Positions 28,496-37,378 of a DNA stretch of 64,000 bases are shown here, one piece after another. A program made the translations under genes and the position numbers. Position 1 is the stretch's first letter; each line of letters opens with the position of its first letter. Source of the stretch: Dyadobacter sandarakinus (GTDB taxonomy: Bacteria; Bacteroidota; Bacteroidia; Cytophagales; Spirosomataceae); the NCBI RefSeq assembly GCF_016894445.1, contig NZ_CP056775.1, positions 4,404,001-4,468,000 on the forward strand, written 5' to 3'. The notes under the pieces were generated by a model. The model was not told where the DNA came from, ran no database searches, and was given only the letters and a program-made list of their open reading frames with translations.

Positions 28496-31399
28496 ATGCG
28501 CTCTGTTTTACCTTTTCTATTATTCTTTTTCCTGATTTTACTGGGTGCCGGGTTTGAAGCCAGGGCCACGCACATTCGTGCCGGGGAAATCACCGCACGC
28601 AGGATCTCGCTTACCTCTCCCACCTACGAGATCAAGCTGACTGCCTATTTTGACATCCAAAATGGCCCGGGTGCGTCGGAAGCGCAAACCAAGGTATTCT
28701 TTACGATTGGAAACGTAAGGTCCAGCGGTATTCCCGACATCATTGAAGCTCCCCGGCAGCTGCCTTTTCCCAACATCGGCAACAATACCACCCAGAATAC
28801 CTACATCATCAATTATACATTTCCTTCTACGGGTAAATACCGCATTTCCTTTGAAGAGGATAACCGGAATAACGGGATCCTGAACATTGGTCCCCCGCCC
28901 ACGCAAAACCTGAACTTTTACGTCAGTACCATTCTGGAAATCAACTCTACCCTTGGCCTGAACCAGACACCGGTACTCCTGAATGCCCCGATAGATCTTG
29001 CCGCCGTAGGCCAGCGCTACATCCATAATCCCAATGCTTTTGACGCGGACGGAGACAGTCTTGCGTACCGCCTCTTTATCCCTCAGCGGAGCGGCGTGAA
29101 TGGCGCAGGTATCAACCTTCAGTATGTGGATCCCAATCAGATCGGCACGCCCGGCCAAACGGAAACGGGTGCTTCTCCCGCTACGTTCAGGATGGACAAG
29201 CTGACCGGCGACCTCATCTGGGATGCTCCCGTCACAAAGGGTTATTATAACGTGGCGTTCATTGTTGAAGAATGGCGAGATGGCGTACTGATCGGAGAAA
29301 TTGTGCGGGATATGCAGATTATTGTGGAAGATGCGAGGAACGACCGGCCCCTGATTCAACCTATACCTGATATCTGCGTCGAGGCCGGCACCCTGATCAA
29401 CCAGCGCGTTACGGCTACGGACAAAAATGGCGACAAGCTAACGCTTACCTCAACCGGTGGTGTTTACCAGAGCACACTGATCTCTCCTGCGTTGGCTTCC
29501 TTTAATGTAGCAAACCAGGGCGCCCAGGGTTCTGTAAACGGGCAGTTTATATGGCAGACATCCTGTAACCACATTCGGCTCGAACCTTATGATGTGCTGT
29601 TTAAAGTGGAAGATGCAGCCGGGCCCGGCGTGCCTAATGCGTCTCTTTTCCGTAAACTGGTGGACATGACAACGCTGAGTATCCGGGTATACGGACCCAA
29701 GGCAACCGGATTGCGGGCCGTAGCGGCTACTGACCCGGCCGGTGTGGCGTACCGTCTTACCTGGGACAGTTATAAATGTCAGATTGCAGGTGCCAAAATT
29801 GTGGTTTACCGCAAGGTAGGATGTACGGATATACCCGAAGATGTTTGTATTACAGGCCTTGACCCAAGTTCCGGTTATACCGAGGTGGGGCGTGTGGATG
29901 TAAATCAGACTTCTTACCTTGACAATAACAATGGTACCGGGCTTCAATCCGGCGTTTCTTACAGCTACCGTCTGGTAGTGGAATTCCCACGCCCCGGTAC
30001 AAACATCAATGAGCCGGGCAGCCTGGTTGGCGGTGGTGAAAGTGTCGCTTCTGACGAATTTTGCCTGAACCTGCCGCTGGTCATGCCTGTGATCACTAAT
30101 GTAACCGTAGATTCCACCAGCGCGACCAAGGGTGTTATCACCGTAAAATGGATCCGTCCGGTAGCGAAGTCGGGCCTTCCTGCCCAGTACAGGCTTTACC
30201 GGGGTGTGGGACAGAACGGAACTCCTTCTACCCTCGTAGCTACAATCAATACCAACCTGACACCAGGCGCCGCAGATACTTTGTTTGTAGACCGTAATCT
30301 GAATACGGAAGGCAATGCATACAATTACCGACTTGATTATTATACCACTCAAAACGGACAGCTGACCAAGTTTGACGACACTGAAACAGCAAGCAGCGTG
30401 CGCCTGGAACAAGGTGCTGCTGAGCCCGATGAAATCAGGCTGAACTGGTCGGCATTGGTACCTTGGAGCAACAACAACCGCATCCACAGGGTGTACAGGG
30501 AAGACAAGCGTAATCCGGGCACCTTCAACCGCATTGCAGAGGTTTCGGTAAAAGGTAATCAGACATTCACTTACCTGGATGACGGAACGGACAAGTATGC
30601 TGCCGATGGAACGATCAACACTACCATCGTGGCCGACTCAAACTATTGCTATAAGGTTGAAACTGTGGGATCTTATAACAACAGCCAGATCAGACCTGCG
30701 GTATTGTATAACTTCTCCCAGATCCTATGTATTTCGTCGGCTGATACCAGCAAGCCCTGCCCGCCGGTACTAACCCTTGATCCACTGAATTGTGACTCGC
30801 TGAATGCACATCCCGATGCGTTCTGCGGAGAGGTCAGCTTTACCAATCATTTATCGTGGCGGTATCCTTCCGAGGTAAATGGAAAAGAATGTGATGCAAA
30901 TGTATCGTCCTACAAGATCTACTATGCAAGGTATGAAGACGAAACACCAGGGCTGATTGCCACCGTGACCACCCCGCCGTCTCCTCTGGCAACTACCTAT
31001 GATCATCAGGGACTTACTTCTTTTGCCGGATGTTATTACGTGACGGCAGTCAACAGGTTTGGTGCGGAGAGTGCCCCGAGCAATACGGTTTGCAAAGACA
31101 ACTGTCCTATGTATGTACTACCCAATGTTTTCACACCCAATAACGACGGCAAAAACGACATTTTCCAGCCGTACGAATGCCCGAGCTTCGTGCAGTCAGT
31201 AGAATTTAAGGCCTTTAACAGGTGGGGAGCACAGGTTTACTCCACGCGTGACGTGAATATCAACTGGAATGGTACTACCAATAACGGTAAGGAACTTGCC
31301 GCCGGGCAGTACTATTATGAGGCTACGATTCACTTCGAGTCTTCCAGGAGAGAGAGCCCTGCTAAGGTGCTGAAAGGCTGGGTACAGCTGCTGAGGTGA
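28496..31399 (+). CDS. Large secreted protein with gliding-motility-type T9SS C-terminal domain
   Basis: 967 aa from the ATG at 28496, which places a good signal peptide (hydrophobic core then EARATHIRAG) at the N-terminus. The body is beta-rich, with cadherin/Ig-like and fibronectin-III-like repeats (VTATDKNGDKLTL, RLYRGVGQ, RVYREDKR). The last ~90 residues are the CHU_C / gliding motility-associated domain: NVFTPNNDGKNDIFQP, FNRWGAQVYSTRD, WNGTTNNGKELAAGQYYY. This type B signal directs export by the type IX system; such proteins act at the cell surface or in adhesion. Followed by a strong terminator. Confidence 0.93.
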   Translation: MRSVLPFLLFFFLILLGAGFEARATHIRAGEITARRISLTSPTYEIKLTAYFDIQNGPGASEAQTKVFFTIGNVRSSGIPDIIEAPRQLPFPNIGNNTTQNTYIINYTFPSTGKYRISFEEDNRNNGILNIGPPPTQNLNFYVSTILEINSTLGLNQTPVLLNAPIDLAAVGQRYIHNPNAFDADGDSLAYRLFIPQRSGVNGAGINLQYVDPNQIGTPGQTETGASPATFRMDKLTGDLIWDAPVTKGYYNVAFIVEEWRDGVLIGEIVRDMQIIVEDARNDRPLIQPIPDICVEAGTLINQRVTATDKNGDKLTLTSTGGVYQSTLISPALASFNVANQGAQGSVNGQFIWQTSCNHIRLEPYDVLFKVEDAAGPGVPNASLFRKLVDMTTLSIRVYGPKATGLRAVAATDPAGVAYRLTWDSYKCQIAGAKIVVYRKVGCTDIPEDVCITGLDPSSGYTEVGRVDVNQTSYLDNNNGTGLQSGVSYSYRLVVEFPRPGTNINEPGSLVGGGESVASDEFCLNLPLVMPVITNVTVDSTSATKGVITVKWIRPVAKSGLPAQYRLYRGVGQNGTPSTLVATINTNLTPGAADTLFVDRNLNTEGNAYNYRLDYYTTQNGQLTKFDDTETASSVRLEQGAAEPDEIRLNWSALVPWSNNNRIHRVYREDKRNPGTFNRIAEVSVKGNQTFTYLDDGTDKYAADGTINTTIVADSNYCYKVETVGSYNNSQIRPAVLYNFSQILCISSADTSKPCPPVLTLDPLNCDSLNAHPDAFCGEVSFTNHLSWRYPSEVNGKECDANVSSYKIYYARYEDETPGLIATVTTPPSPLATTYDHQGLTSFAGCYYVTAVNRFGAESAPSNTVCKDNCPMYVLPNVFTPNNDGKNDIFQPYECPSFVQSVEFKAFNRWGAQVYSTRDVNINWNGTTNNGKELAAGQYYYEATIHFESSRRESPAKVLKGWVQLLR

Positions 31400-31443
31400 T
31401 TTAAAGCTGTCTTTTTTCTTTCGGATACAAATATTTCCTTTGT

Positions 31444-31471
31444 AGCCCGGTCGTCAGGCCGGGCTTTTTTG
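31444..31471 (+). terminator. Intrinsic terminator after the T9SS type B gene
   Basis: Stem AGCCCGG (31444-31450) / CCGGGCT (31459-31465), then six T. Confidence 0.85.
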
Positions 31472-31500
31472 TTAACACGAAACAACTTTAAATCAACGCT

Positions 31501-32379
31501 ATGAAAAGGGCATTTGTTTTTCCCGGACAGGGATCGCAATACAAAGGAATGGGCCTTGACCTGTATCAATCCTCGGATTCAGCCAAGGCACTCTTCGAGG
31601 AGGCTAACCAGATCCTGGGTTTTGAAATTACCAAGGTGATGTTCGAGGGTACTGATGAGGAGTTGAAACAGACCAATGTTACCCAGCCAGCCATTTTTAT
31701 TCATTCGGTCATTGCAGCCAAAATCAGCACCGACTTTGATCCCAACATGGTTGCGGGACATTCGCTCGGTGAATTTTCAGCCCTGGTTGCGGCGGGTGCC
31801 ATTACTTTTGAGGACGGCCTGAAACTGGTTGCCAAGCGGGCTGCTGCCATGCAGAAAGCCTGTGAGCTGAGGCCTTCTACCATGGCTGCCATCCTAGGGT
31901 TGCCAGACAAAGTGATTGAGGATGTATGCGCAGGAATTACCGACCAGATTGTGGTACCTGCCAATTACAACTGTCCTGGCCAGGTTGTGATCTCAGGAAG
32001 TCTCGAAGGAGTAGAAAAAGCGTGTGAACTATTGAAAGCTGCGGGAGCCAAGCGTGCATTGATATTACCTGTGGGCGGCGCATTCCATTCACCGCTGATG
32101 GAGCCCGCCAGAGAAGAGCTGGCAACTGCCATTAACGAAGCCGAATTTGAAGCACCCATCTGCCCTATTTATCAGAATGTGGATGCACGCCCTGCCACGG
32201 AAGTGACGGTTATCAAAAACAACCTGATCGCTCAGCTCACTGCGCCTGTACGCTGGACCCAATCCGTTGAGCAAATGGTGGCCGACGGAGCTGAAAGCTT
32301 CACAGAATGTGGCCCCGGAAAGGTGCTTCAGGGCTTAATCAAAAAGATTGCAGCAAGTGTGGAGGTAAAAAGCATTTAA
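31501..32379 (+). CDS. fabD: Malonyl-CoA:ACP transacylase
   Basis: 292 aa. N-terminal FPGQGSQYKGMG, the nucleophile Ser88 in GHSLGEF and the catalytic His196 in GGAFHSPLM are all present; QNVDARPAT and GPGKVLQGLIKKI mark the C-terminal part. It loads malonyl onto ACP for fatty acid synthesis. Other fab genes are not adjacent, apart from a FabH-like gene 17 kb away. Confidence 0.97.
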   Translation: MKRAFVFPGQGSQYKGMGLDLYQSSDSAKALFEEANQILGFEITKVMFEGTDEELKQTNVTQPAIFIHSVIAAKISTDFDPNMVAGHSLGEFSALVAAGAITFEDGLKLVAKRAAAMQKACELRPSTMAAILGLPDKVIEDVCAGITDQIVVPANYNCPGQVVISGSLEGVEKACELLKAAGAKRALILPVGGAFHSPLMEPAREELATAINEAEFEAPICPIYQNVDARPATEVTVIKNNLIAQLTAPVRWTQSVEQMVADGAESFTECGPGKVLQGLIKKIAASVEVKSI

Positions 32380-32398
32380 ATTTTTTTTCATAAAACGC

Positions 32399-32429
32399 TT
32401 GACAACTTAGGTGCATCCGATTACTTTTG
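32399..32429 (+). promoter_or_regulatory. Bacteroidota-type promoter for tRNA-Gln
   Basis: TTG at 32399-32401, a 20-base spacer and a perfect TACTTTTG (TAnnTTTG) at 32422-32429, 18 bases upstream of the mature tRNA. Confidence 0.65.
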
Positions 32430-32447
32430 CACCACTGTTTACGGTTT

Positions 32448-32518
32448 TGGCCGATGGTGTAATGGTAACACAGGACATTTTGGTTGTCTTATTCAGGGTT
32501 CGAGTCCTTGTCGGCCAA
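32448..32518 (+). tRNA. tRNA-Gln (anticodon TTG)
   Basis: 71 nt cloverleaf. The acceptor stem is TGGCCGA/TCGGCCA with discriminator A, the D stem GTGT/ACAC, the anticodon stem GGACA/TGTCT around loop TTTTGGT (anticodon TTG, reads CAA), and the T stem CAGGG/CCTTG with loop TTCGAGT. The 3' CCA is not encoded. It has its own promoter and terminator, so it is a stand-alone unit. Confidence 0.95.
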
Positions 32519-32528
32519 CAGCAGTTTG

Positions 32529-32557
32529 AGAGCTCACATTTGTGAGCTCTTTTTTTA
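32529..32557 (+). terminator. Intrinsic terminator of tRNA-Gln
   Basis: Self-complementary arms AGAGCTCACA / TGTGAGCTCT (32529-32550) followed by a run of T. Confidence 0.88.
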
Positions 32558-32737
32558 TGCGCTAACATGCACTTTGAAATACTTGCCTGCCTGATACTTT
32601 CAATGCGCAGACTGGCAGGAACGGAATTTTAGCAGTTTCCACCTTCCCGTTTTCCTTCCTCCTCCTATCTGTTTTCCCGAACCTATTAATAGTAAAATAT
32701 AATTCCTATAAAGGTTACATATGCATTTGGGTTTCTA

Positions 32738-32760
32738 TAATATTTCCAGATGAAATATTA
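32738..32760. promoter_or_regulatory. TetR-type operator
   Basis: Perfect palindrome with 9-bp arms, TAATATTTC (32738-32746) and GAAATATTA (32752-32760), and a 5-bp centre CAGAT. It lies 32 bases upstream of the TetR-family gene, where autorepressor sites normally are. Binding is inferred. Confidence 0.65.
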
Positions 32761-32792
32761 CATTTATGGTATTAACCTAAACGGCAGCAATT

Positions 32793-33398
32793 ATGAAAAT
32801 AGATAAAGTTAAAAAGCGCGACCGGGAGCGGACTAAGAGTAAAATCCTTCGGGCGGTTGGTGAGGTTATCGAGCAATATGGCACTGAAAAGGTGGGAGTT
32901 AACCTTATTGCAAGAACCGCCGGTGTTAACAAAGTACTTATTTACCGGTATTTTGAAAGTGTTGACGGACTCATGGAGCAGTACGTACAGTCCGGGGAAT
33001 ACACATCGACGCTGGGCACGGAGTACGTTGACAACATACCGCCGCTCGAATCTTCAAACCGCGCAGAAGCACTTACCGACCTGATGCTTACTTTCCTGAA
33101 CGACCTTCGCCAGCGCAAGGCTACCCGCGATCTGCTGCGCTGGGAAATAGGCACAGGCAAGACCATCCTGTCGGATGCGCGAAACAAAATGGCACGCCAG
33201 ATCGTCGATAAGATTGGCGACCTGCCCGATTACAGTGACACCAATGCGCTTGTTGCCTTCCTTTCGGCAGGTATTTACTTCCTTACCATCTCCACTGATT
33301 ACCGCGAAGAAATGCTCGATGTTGACCTGCATTCCGATGAGGGCTGGCAGCGGATTGAGACATTGATCAAAAAAATCATCAAAAATGCCCGTGACTAA
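32793..33398 (+). CDS. TetR/AcrR-family transcriptional regulator
   Basis: 201 aa. The N-terminal DNA-binding domain (about residues 10-60) has ILRAVGEVIEQYG and the helix-turn-helix VNLIARTAGVNKVLIYRYFES. The rest is the helical ligand and dimer domain. A perfect palindrome sits just upstream, consistent with autoregulation. No divergent efflux or enzyme gene is adjacent, so the regulon may be elsewhere; the neighbouring flippase gene is separated by a terminator-like hairpin. Confidence 0.92.
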   Translation: MKIDKVKKRDRERTKSKILRAVGEVIEQYGTEKVGVNLIARTAGVNKVLIYRYFESVDGLMEQYVQSGEYTSTLGTEYVDNIPPLESSNRAEALTDLMLTFLNDLRQRKATRDLLRWEIGTGKTILSDARNKMARQIVDKIGDLPDYSDTNALVAFLSAGIYFLTISTDYREEMLDVDLHSDEGWQRIETLIKKIIKNARD

Positions 33399-33400
33399 TG

Positions 33401-33438
33401 AAAAGGAGTTCTTCCGGCACCGGGAGGACTCTTTTTTA
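33401..33438 (+). terminator. Intrinsic terminator after the TetR gene
   Basis: Imperfect stem between AAAAGGAGTTCTTCC (from 33401) and GGAGGACTCTTTT with one bulged G and some G-T pairs, ending in six T. Confidence 0.65.
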
Positions 33439-33539
33439 TTAGCCTTACCACAGCCCGCTTCCCTGCCTTATATTTGTCCCGTCCAATAAAACTTTCTCTG
33501 AAATAGCCTTATCACCGACGGGACGGCTGTGGAAACCAT

Positions 33540-35048
33540 ATGAGTGTACTTAAAAAACTCGCCAGCGAAACGGCCACGTACGGCATCAGCACCATGCTGG
33601 GCCGCTTTCTCAATTACCTGCTGGTCGCACTGCACACCAAACTTTTTGAACCGGAACAAATTGCGGCACAGGGGCAGCTGTATGCTTATGCAGGTCTGGG
33701 CCTGGTACTATACACTTTCGGGATGGAAACTGCTTTTTTCCGTTTTGCCAGGCAGGAGTCTGACCGTAAGCAATATTACGACCTGATCCTCAGTGCCGTA
33801 ATCCTGATCAGCGTTTTCTTTTCAGGTACGCTTTTCATCTTTGCCCGCGATATTGCCGCCTTCATCAGGTATCCCGAGAGTGTATCCATTGTGCGCATGT
33901 TTGCAGTGATCATGGCCATTGACGGTATCGTTTCCATTCCGTTTGCCAGGTTGCGCCTCGAAGGCAAAGGCAAAAAGTTTGTTGTGATCCGTGTAACCAA
34001 CATTCTCATCACCATTGCGCTTAATTTGTTTTTCCTGCTGGTGTGCAGGGACATCCATGCAGGCAGGTACCTGACCTTCCTGCAACCTTTTATCAATCTC
34101 TTTTACAACCCCGCACATGCGCCGGACTACATTGTACTCGCCAACCTGATAGCAAACCTGCTGTTTTTCTGGATGCTGCGAAAAGAGCTCACTGACTTCC
34201 GGTTTGTATTTGACCGCACCTTGTTCAAGCCCGTGTGGGTGTATGCCTTTCCCATTATGGTGATGAATGCAGGAGGCGTGATCAACATGCTTTTCGACCG
34301 GGCATTTATCCAGTTTTTACTTCCCGACAATTTCTATCCCGGTCGCAGTACCAAAACCGCCATCGGCATTTACGTACAATGCTACAAGCTGTCGATCTTC
34401 ATGAACCTGGCTATTCAGGCATTTAAATATGCAGCCGAACCTTTCTTCTTCTCAAGAGGGGAAGACAAGAATGCGCCACCGGTATTTGCCGAAGTCACGA
34501 AATGGTTTGTGATCATATGCGTGCTGATGTGGGTGGGGATATGCATTAATCTCGACCTTTTTGCAGCGTTGTTTTTGAAGCAAAAAATATATCACGAAGG
34601 TCTGCCCATTGTACCCTGGCTTTTGGCAGGATACCTTTTCCTGGGTATTTACTATAATCTGGCAACCTGGTTCAAGCTGACGGATAAAACGCATTACGGC
34701 ACGTGGCTGACCCTGTCCGGGGCTGCTGTTACCATTATTACCAGCTTCATACTGGTACCGCGTATTGGCTACCTGGGATTTGCAATTGCATTTGCATTAT
34801 CGGGATTCTGGATGCTGGCAGCGTGTTATTTTTTAGGGCAAAAATATTATCCGGTACCGTACAATGTCACTTCGGCGCTTGGCTATATCGGTGCCGCCAC
34901 GCTGGTGATTTTTGCTTCATCTTCCCTGAAAATAGAGGAACTCCACATAGCCGTGCCGGTACATATGTTGATTTTTGCAGTTTTTGCAGGTGCAGTATTC
35001 CTGATAGAAAAGCGCAATCTGCCTTTTTTCAGAAGAAAGCAAGCCTAG
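33540..35048 (+). CDS. Oligosaccharide flippase / polysaccharide export protein (Wzx-like)
   Basis: 502 aa with about 14 membrane spans, MOP-superfamily pattern. The start LKKLASETATYGISTMLGRFLNYLLVALHT is typical of Wzx-like flippases of Bacteroidota. It would flip lipid-linked saccharides across the inner membrane, or belongs to the related MATE-like group. A possible -7 box TATATTTG is at 33469-33476. Its stop interlocks with that of the convergent mlaF-like gene through a shared CTAG. Confidence 0.88.
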   Translation: MSVLKKLASETATYGISTMLGRFLNYLLVALHTKLFEPEQIAAQGQLYAYAGLGLVLYTFGMETAFFRFARQESDRKQYYDLILSAVILISVFFSGTLFIFARDIAAFIRYPESVSIVRMFAVIMAIDGIVSIPFARLRLEGKGKKFVVIRVTNILITIALNLFFLLVCRDIHAGRYLTFLQPFINLFYNPAHAPDYIVLANLIANLLFFWMLRKELTDFRFVFDRTLFKPVWVYAFPIMVMNAGGVINMLFDRAFIQFLLPDNFYPGRSTKTAIGIYVQCYKLSIFMNLAIQAFKYAAEPFFFSRGEDKNAPPVFAEVTKWFVIICVLMWVGICINLDLFAALFLKQKIYHEGLPIVPWLLAGYLFLGIYYNLATWFKLTDKTHYGTWLTLSGAAVTIITSFILVPRIGYLGFAIAFALSGFWMLAACYFLGQKYYPVPYNVTSALGYIGAATLVIFASSSLKIEELHIAVPVHMLIFAVFAGAVFLIEKRNLPFFRRKQA

Positions 35049-35791
35049 TTCTGCATTTCGCGCAGAAGCTTATTGGAAAACAAAAACTCGCGCAGTTCAG
35101 GCACGTTGGTGCGGGTAATGTCCTTGCTTTCGCCTTCCCAGAGCTTGTTGCCCTGGTACAGGAAAGTAATATTGTCCCCGATTTCCAACACGGAGTTCAT
35201 GTCGTGGGTGATGATGATGGTCGTGATCTGGTACTCTTCGGTAATTTCCTTGATCAGTTCATCGATCTTAACAGAGGTCAACGGATCAAGGCCGGAGTTG
35301 GGCTCATCGCAGAAGAGATAAATAGGATTCATTACAATCGCCCGGGCAATTCCCACCCGCTTTTTCATCCCTCCGCTGATCTCGGACGGCATTCGTTTGG
35401 CAGCAGCTTCCAGCCCCACCCTTTGCAGGCAAAATGCCACCCGGTCCTGCTTTTCCTGTGCAGACTGGTCGGTGAGCATATCCAATGGAAAACGCACGTT
35501 TTCTTCCACTGTTTTGGAATCAAACAATGCACCTCCCTGAAACAATACACCCATTTCGCGGCGGAGTGCCTGCTGGGTATCTTTGTCGGAGTTGTAAAAA
35601 TCGCGGCCGTCGTACAGCACATTCCCCTGATCGGGCCTGGCAAGTCCAATCATGCATTTTAATAAAACACTCTTGCCGGTACCGCTTCCACCAATAATCA
35701 GGTTGGTTTGTCCTTTTTGGAATGTAGCGGAGATACCTTTAAGTACTTCCTTGCCACTGAAAGCCTTTACAATATTGCTGACTTCAATCAT
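35045..35791 (-). CDS. MlaF-type ABC transporter ATPase
   Basis: 248 aa from the ATG at 35791. Walker A is GGSGTGKS at 34-41, the ABC signature SGGMKKRVGIARA, and Walker B YLFCDEPNSGLDP. The form matches MlaF/Ttg2A ATPases, which power phospholipid (MCE) transport between inner and outer membranes. The MlaE-like permease is 13 bp upstream on the same strand. The usual substrate-binding MlaD/MCE gene is not next door, since a convergent flippase gene follows. Confidence 0.92.
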   Translation of the reverse strand: MIEVSNIVKAFSGKEVLKGISATFQKGQTNLIIGGSGTGKSVLLKCMIGLARPDQGNVLYDGRDFYNSDKDTQQALRREMGVLFQGGALFDSKTVEENVRFPLDMLTDQSAQEKQDRVAFCLQRVGLEAAAKRMPSEISGGMKKRVGIARAIVMNPIYLFCDEPNSGLDPLTSVKIDELIKEITEEYQITTIIITHDMNSVLEIGDNITFLYQGNKLWEGESKDITRTNVPELREFLFSNKLLREMQN

Positions 35792-35804
35792 GCTGCTGTG
35801 GATT

Positions 35805-36533
35805 TTACAATAGAAGCTGTGCAAGCAGGTAGTCGGCAATAAGTATGGAAATACAGCTGTTGGTCACTGCTTCCGTACTGGCTTTACCAACTTCCAGTGC
35901 ACCTCCCGTTGTAAAAAACCCTTTAAAGGAAGAAATTGTTGCAATCAGAAACCCAAAAACAAAAGGTTTGACGCACATAAAAAAGATATTGTAAGGCACA
36001 AAGGAGTCGCGGATACCATAAAGAAAGTCGCGCTCACTAATAACACCCGTAAGCGTTCCGGCAGCATACCCACCCAAAATCCCCAGAAAAGCTGAAAATA
36101 TAACGAGCATCGGAAATGTCAGCATGGCTGCGGCGACCTTGGGCAGCACCAGGTAAGAAGAAGAATTGATCCCCATCACTTCCAGCGCATCAATCTGCTC
36201 GGTAATGCGCATGGTACCCAGCTCACTGGCAATGTTGGAACCCACTTTTCCTGCCAGTACAATGCAGGTGATGGTAGGCGCGAGTTCGAGAATTTCCATA
36301 TCGCGCACAATCAGAGCCACAGTTGATACCGGAATGATGGGACTTACGAGGTTGTAGGCAGTTTGTATACAGGATACGGCCCCGATGAAAGACGAGACTA
36401 TGGCTACAATAAAAATAGAGCTTACACCAATCCCCACGCACTCCTCCATCAGCCGCCGCCAGTATACCGAAGCCTTTTCCCCACGCACAAAGAATGTCCC
36501 CAGAAAAATAAAGTATTTACCTATTACAGACAT
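35805..36533 (-). CDS. MlaE-family ABC transporter permease
   Basis: 242 aa with five to six membrane spans. The MlaE pattern is seen in FIGAVSCIQTAYNLVSPIIPVS, ELAPTITCIVLAGKVGSNIASELGTM and EVMGINSSSYLVLPK. It forms the inner-membrane core of an MCE-type lipid transporter with the downstream ATPase. Confidence 0.93.
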   Translation of the reverse strand: MSVIGKYFIFLGTFFVRGEKASVYWRRLMEECVGIGVSSIFIVAIVSSFIGAVSCIQTAYNLVSPIIPVSTVALIVRDMEILELAPTITCIVLAGKVGSNIASELGTMRITEQIDALEVMGINSSSYLVLPKVAAAMLTFPMLVIFSAFLGILGGYAAGTLTGVISERDFLYGIRDSFVPYNIFFMCVKPFVFGFLIATISSFKGFFTTGGALEVGKASTEAVTNSCISILIADYLLAQLLL

Positions 36534-36594
36534 AATTTCTGATTGTATTCAATATTTTCGGGAAAAATAGGCAAAAAAAGAAGCAATCAGAAAA

Positions 36595-37305
36595 ATGAAT
36601 CCACTGGCAGTTATTACGGGCGGGACGAAGGGAATCGGCCGGGCATTGATTGAACGTTTTATGGCCGGCGGCTACGATATTATCACCTGCGCCCGGAATG
36701 CGGAACAACTTGCTGCTTTGCAGCGTAACATGCAGGAACATTACCCCGCAGCACACCTGGATTACCAGGCAGCAGACCTGTCTGACCGGAATGCGGTAAC
36801 CGCATTTTCCGCTTTTGTCCAATCAAAACAACAAACGCCAGAGGTACTGATCAACAATACGGGCGTCTTTTATCCGGGACAAATCCACAATGAGCCGGAA
36901 GGTACATTGGAAAAAACCATTGAGACGAACCTGTACAGTGCTTACTACATTACCCGCGGCATCGTACCCGGCATGATGGACAAGCGTAAGGGCCATATTT
37001 TTAATATATGCTCTACGGCAAGTATTACTGCATATCCCAATGGAGGCGCCTACGGGATTTCCAAATTTGCGCTTTATGGTATGACAAAGACCTTGCGCGA
37101 AGAAATGAAAACATACCAGGTAAAGGTAACCGCTGTACTTCCGGGCGCTACCCTGACCGACAGCTGGAATGGTGTTGACCTGCCTGCAGAGAGGTTTATT
37201 GATCCTAATGATGTAGCTGAGGCTGTGTGGGCAGCCAGTCAGCTCTCTTACAGGGCGGTGGTGGAAGAAATCCTCATTCGCCCGCAGCTTGGAGATTTGG
37301 ATTAA
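36595..37305 (+). CDS. Short-chain dehydrogenase/reductase
   Basis: 236 aa Rossmann enzyme. The cofactor motif TGGTKGIG is at 8-15, NNTG at 87-90, and the catalytic Ser140, Tyr153 and Lys157 (YGISK) are in place. It may be a classical SDR using NADP, given the Lys in the glycine-rich loop. The substrate cannot be inferred. It is divergent from the mlaE-like gene and 73 bp upstream of the ROK kinase gene. Confidence 0.93.
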   Translation: MNPLAVITGGTKGIGRALIERFMAGGYDIITCARNAEQLAALQRNMQEHYPAAHLDYQAADLSDRNAVTAFSAFVQSKQQTPEVLINNTGVFYPGQIHNEPEGTLEKTIETNLYSAYYITRGIVPGMMDKRKGHIFNICSTASITAYPNGGAYGISKFALYGMTKTLREEMKTYQVKVTAVLPGATLTDSWNGVDLPAERFIDPNDVAEAVWAASQLSYRAVVEEILIRPQLGDLD

Positions 37306-37378
37306 TTCGCAAACAGTAAATCAAAATTGCTAAATTGCCGCATTTTTAAAATTATTTATTAAACCCATATTTCAGTTC

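Noticed and set aside
29450..30487. 345-codon open frame on the minus strand inside the T9SS type B gene
   Set aside because: Antisense to a protein with clear signal peptide, repeats and sorting domain; the translation has no domain and no start context. A composition shadow.
34703..35662. 319-codon open frame on the plus strand over the flippase and mlaF genes
   Set aside because: It runs across the ends of two well-supported genes in other frames and its translation is rich in His and Cys without motifs.
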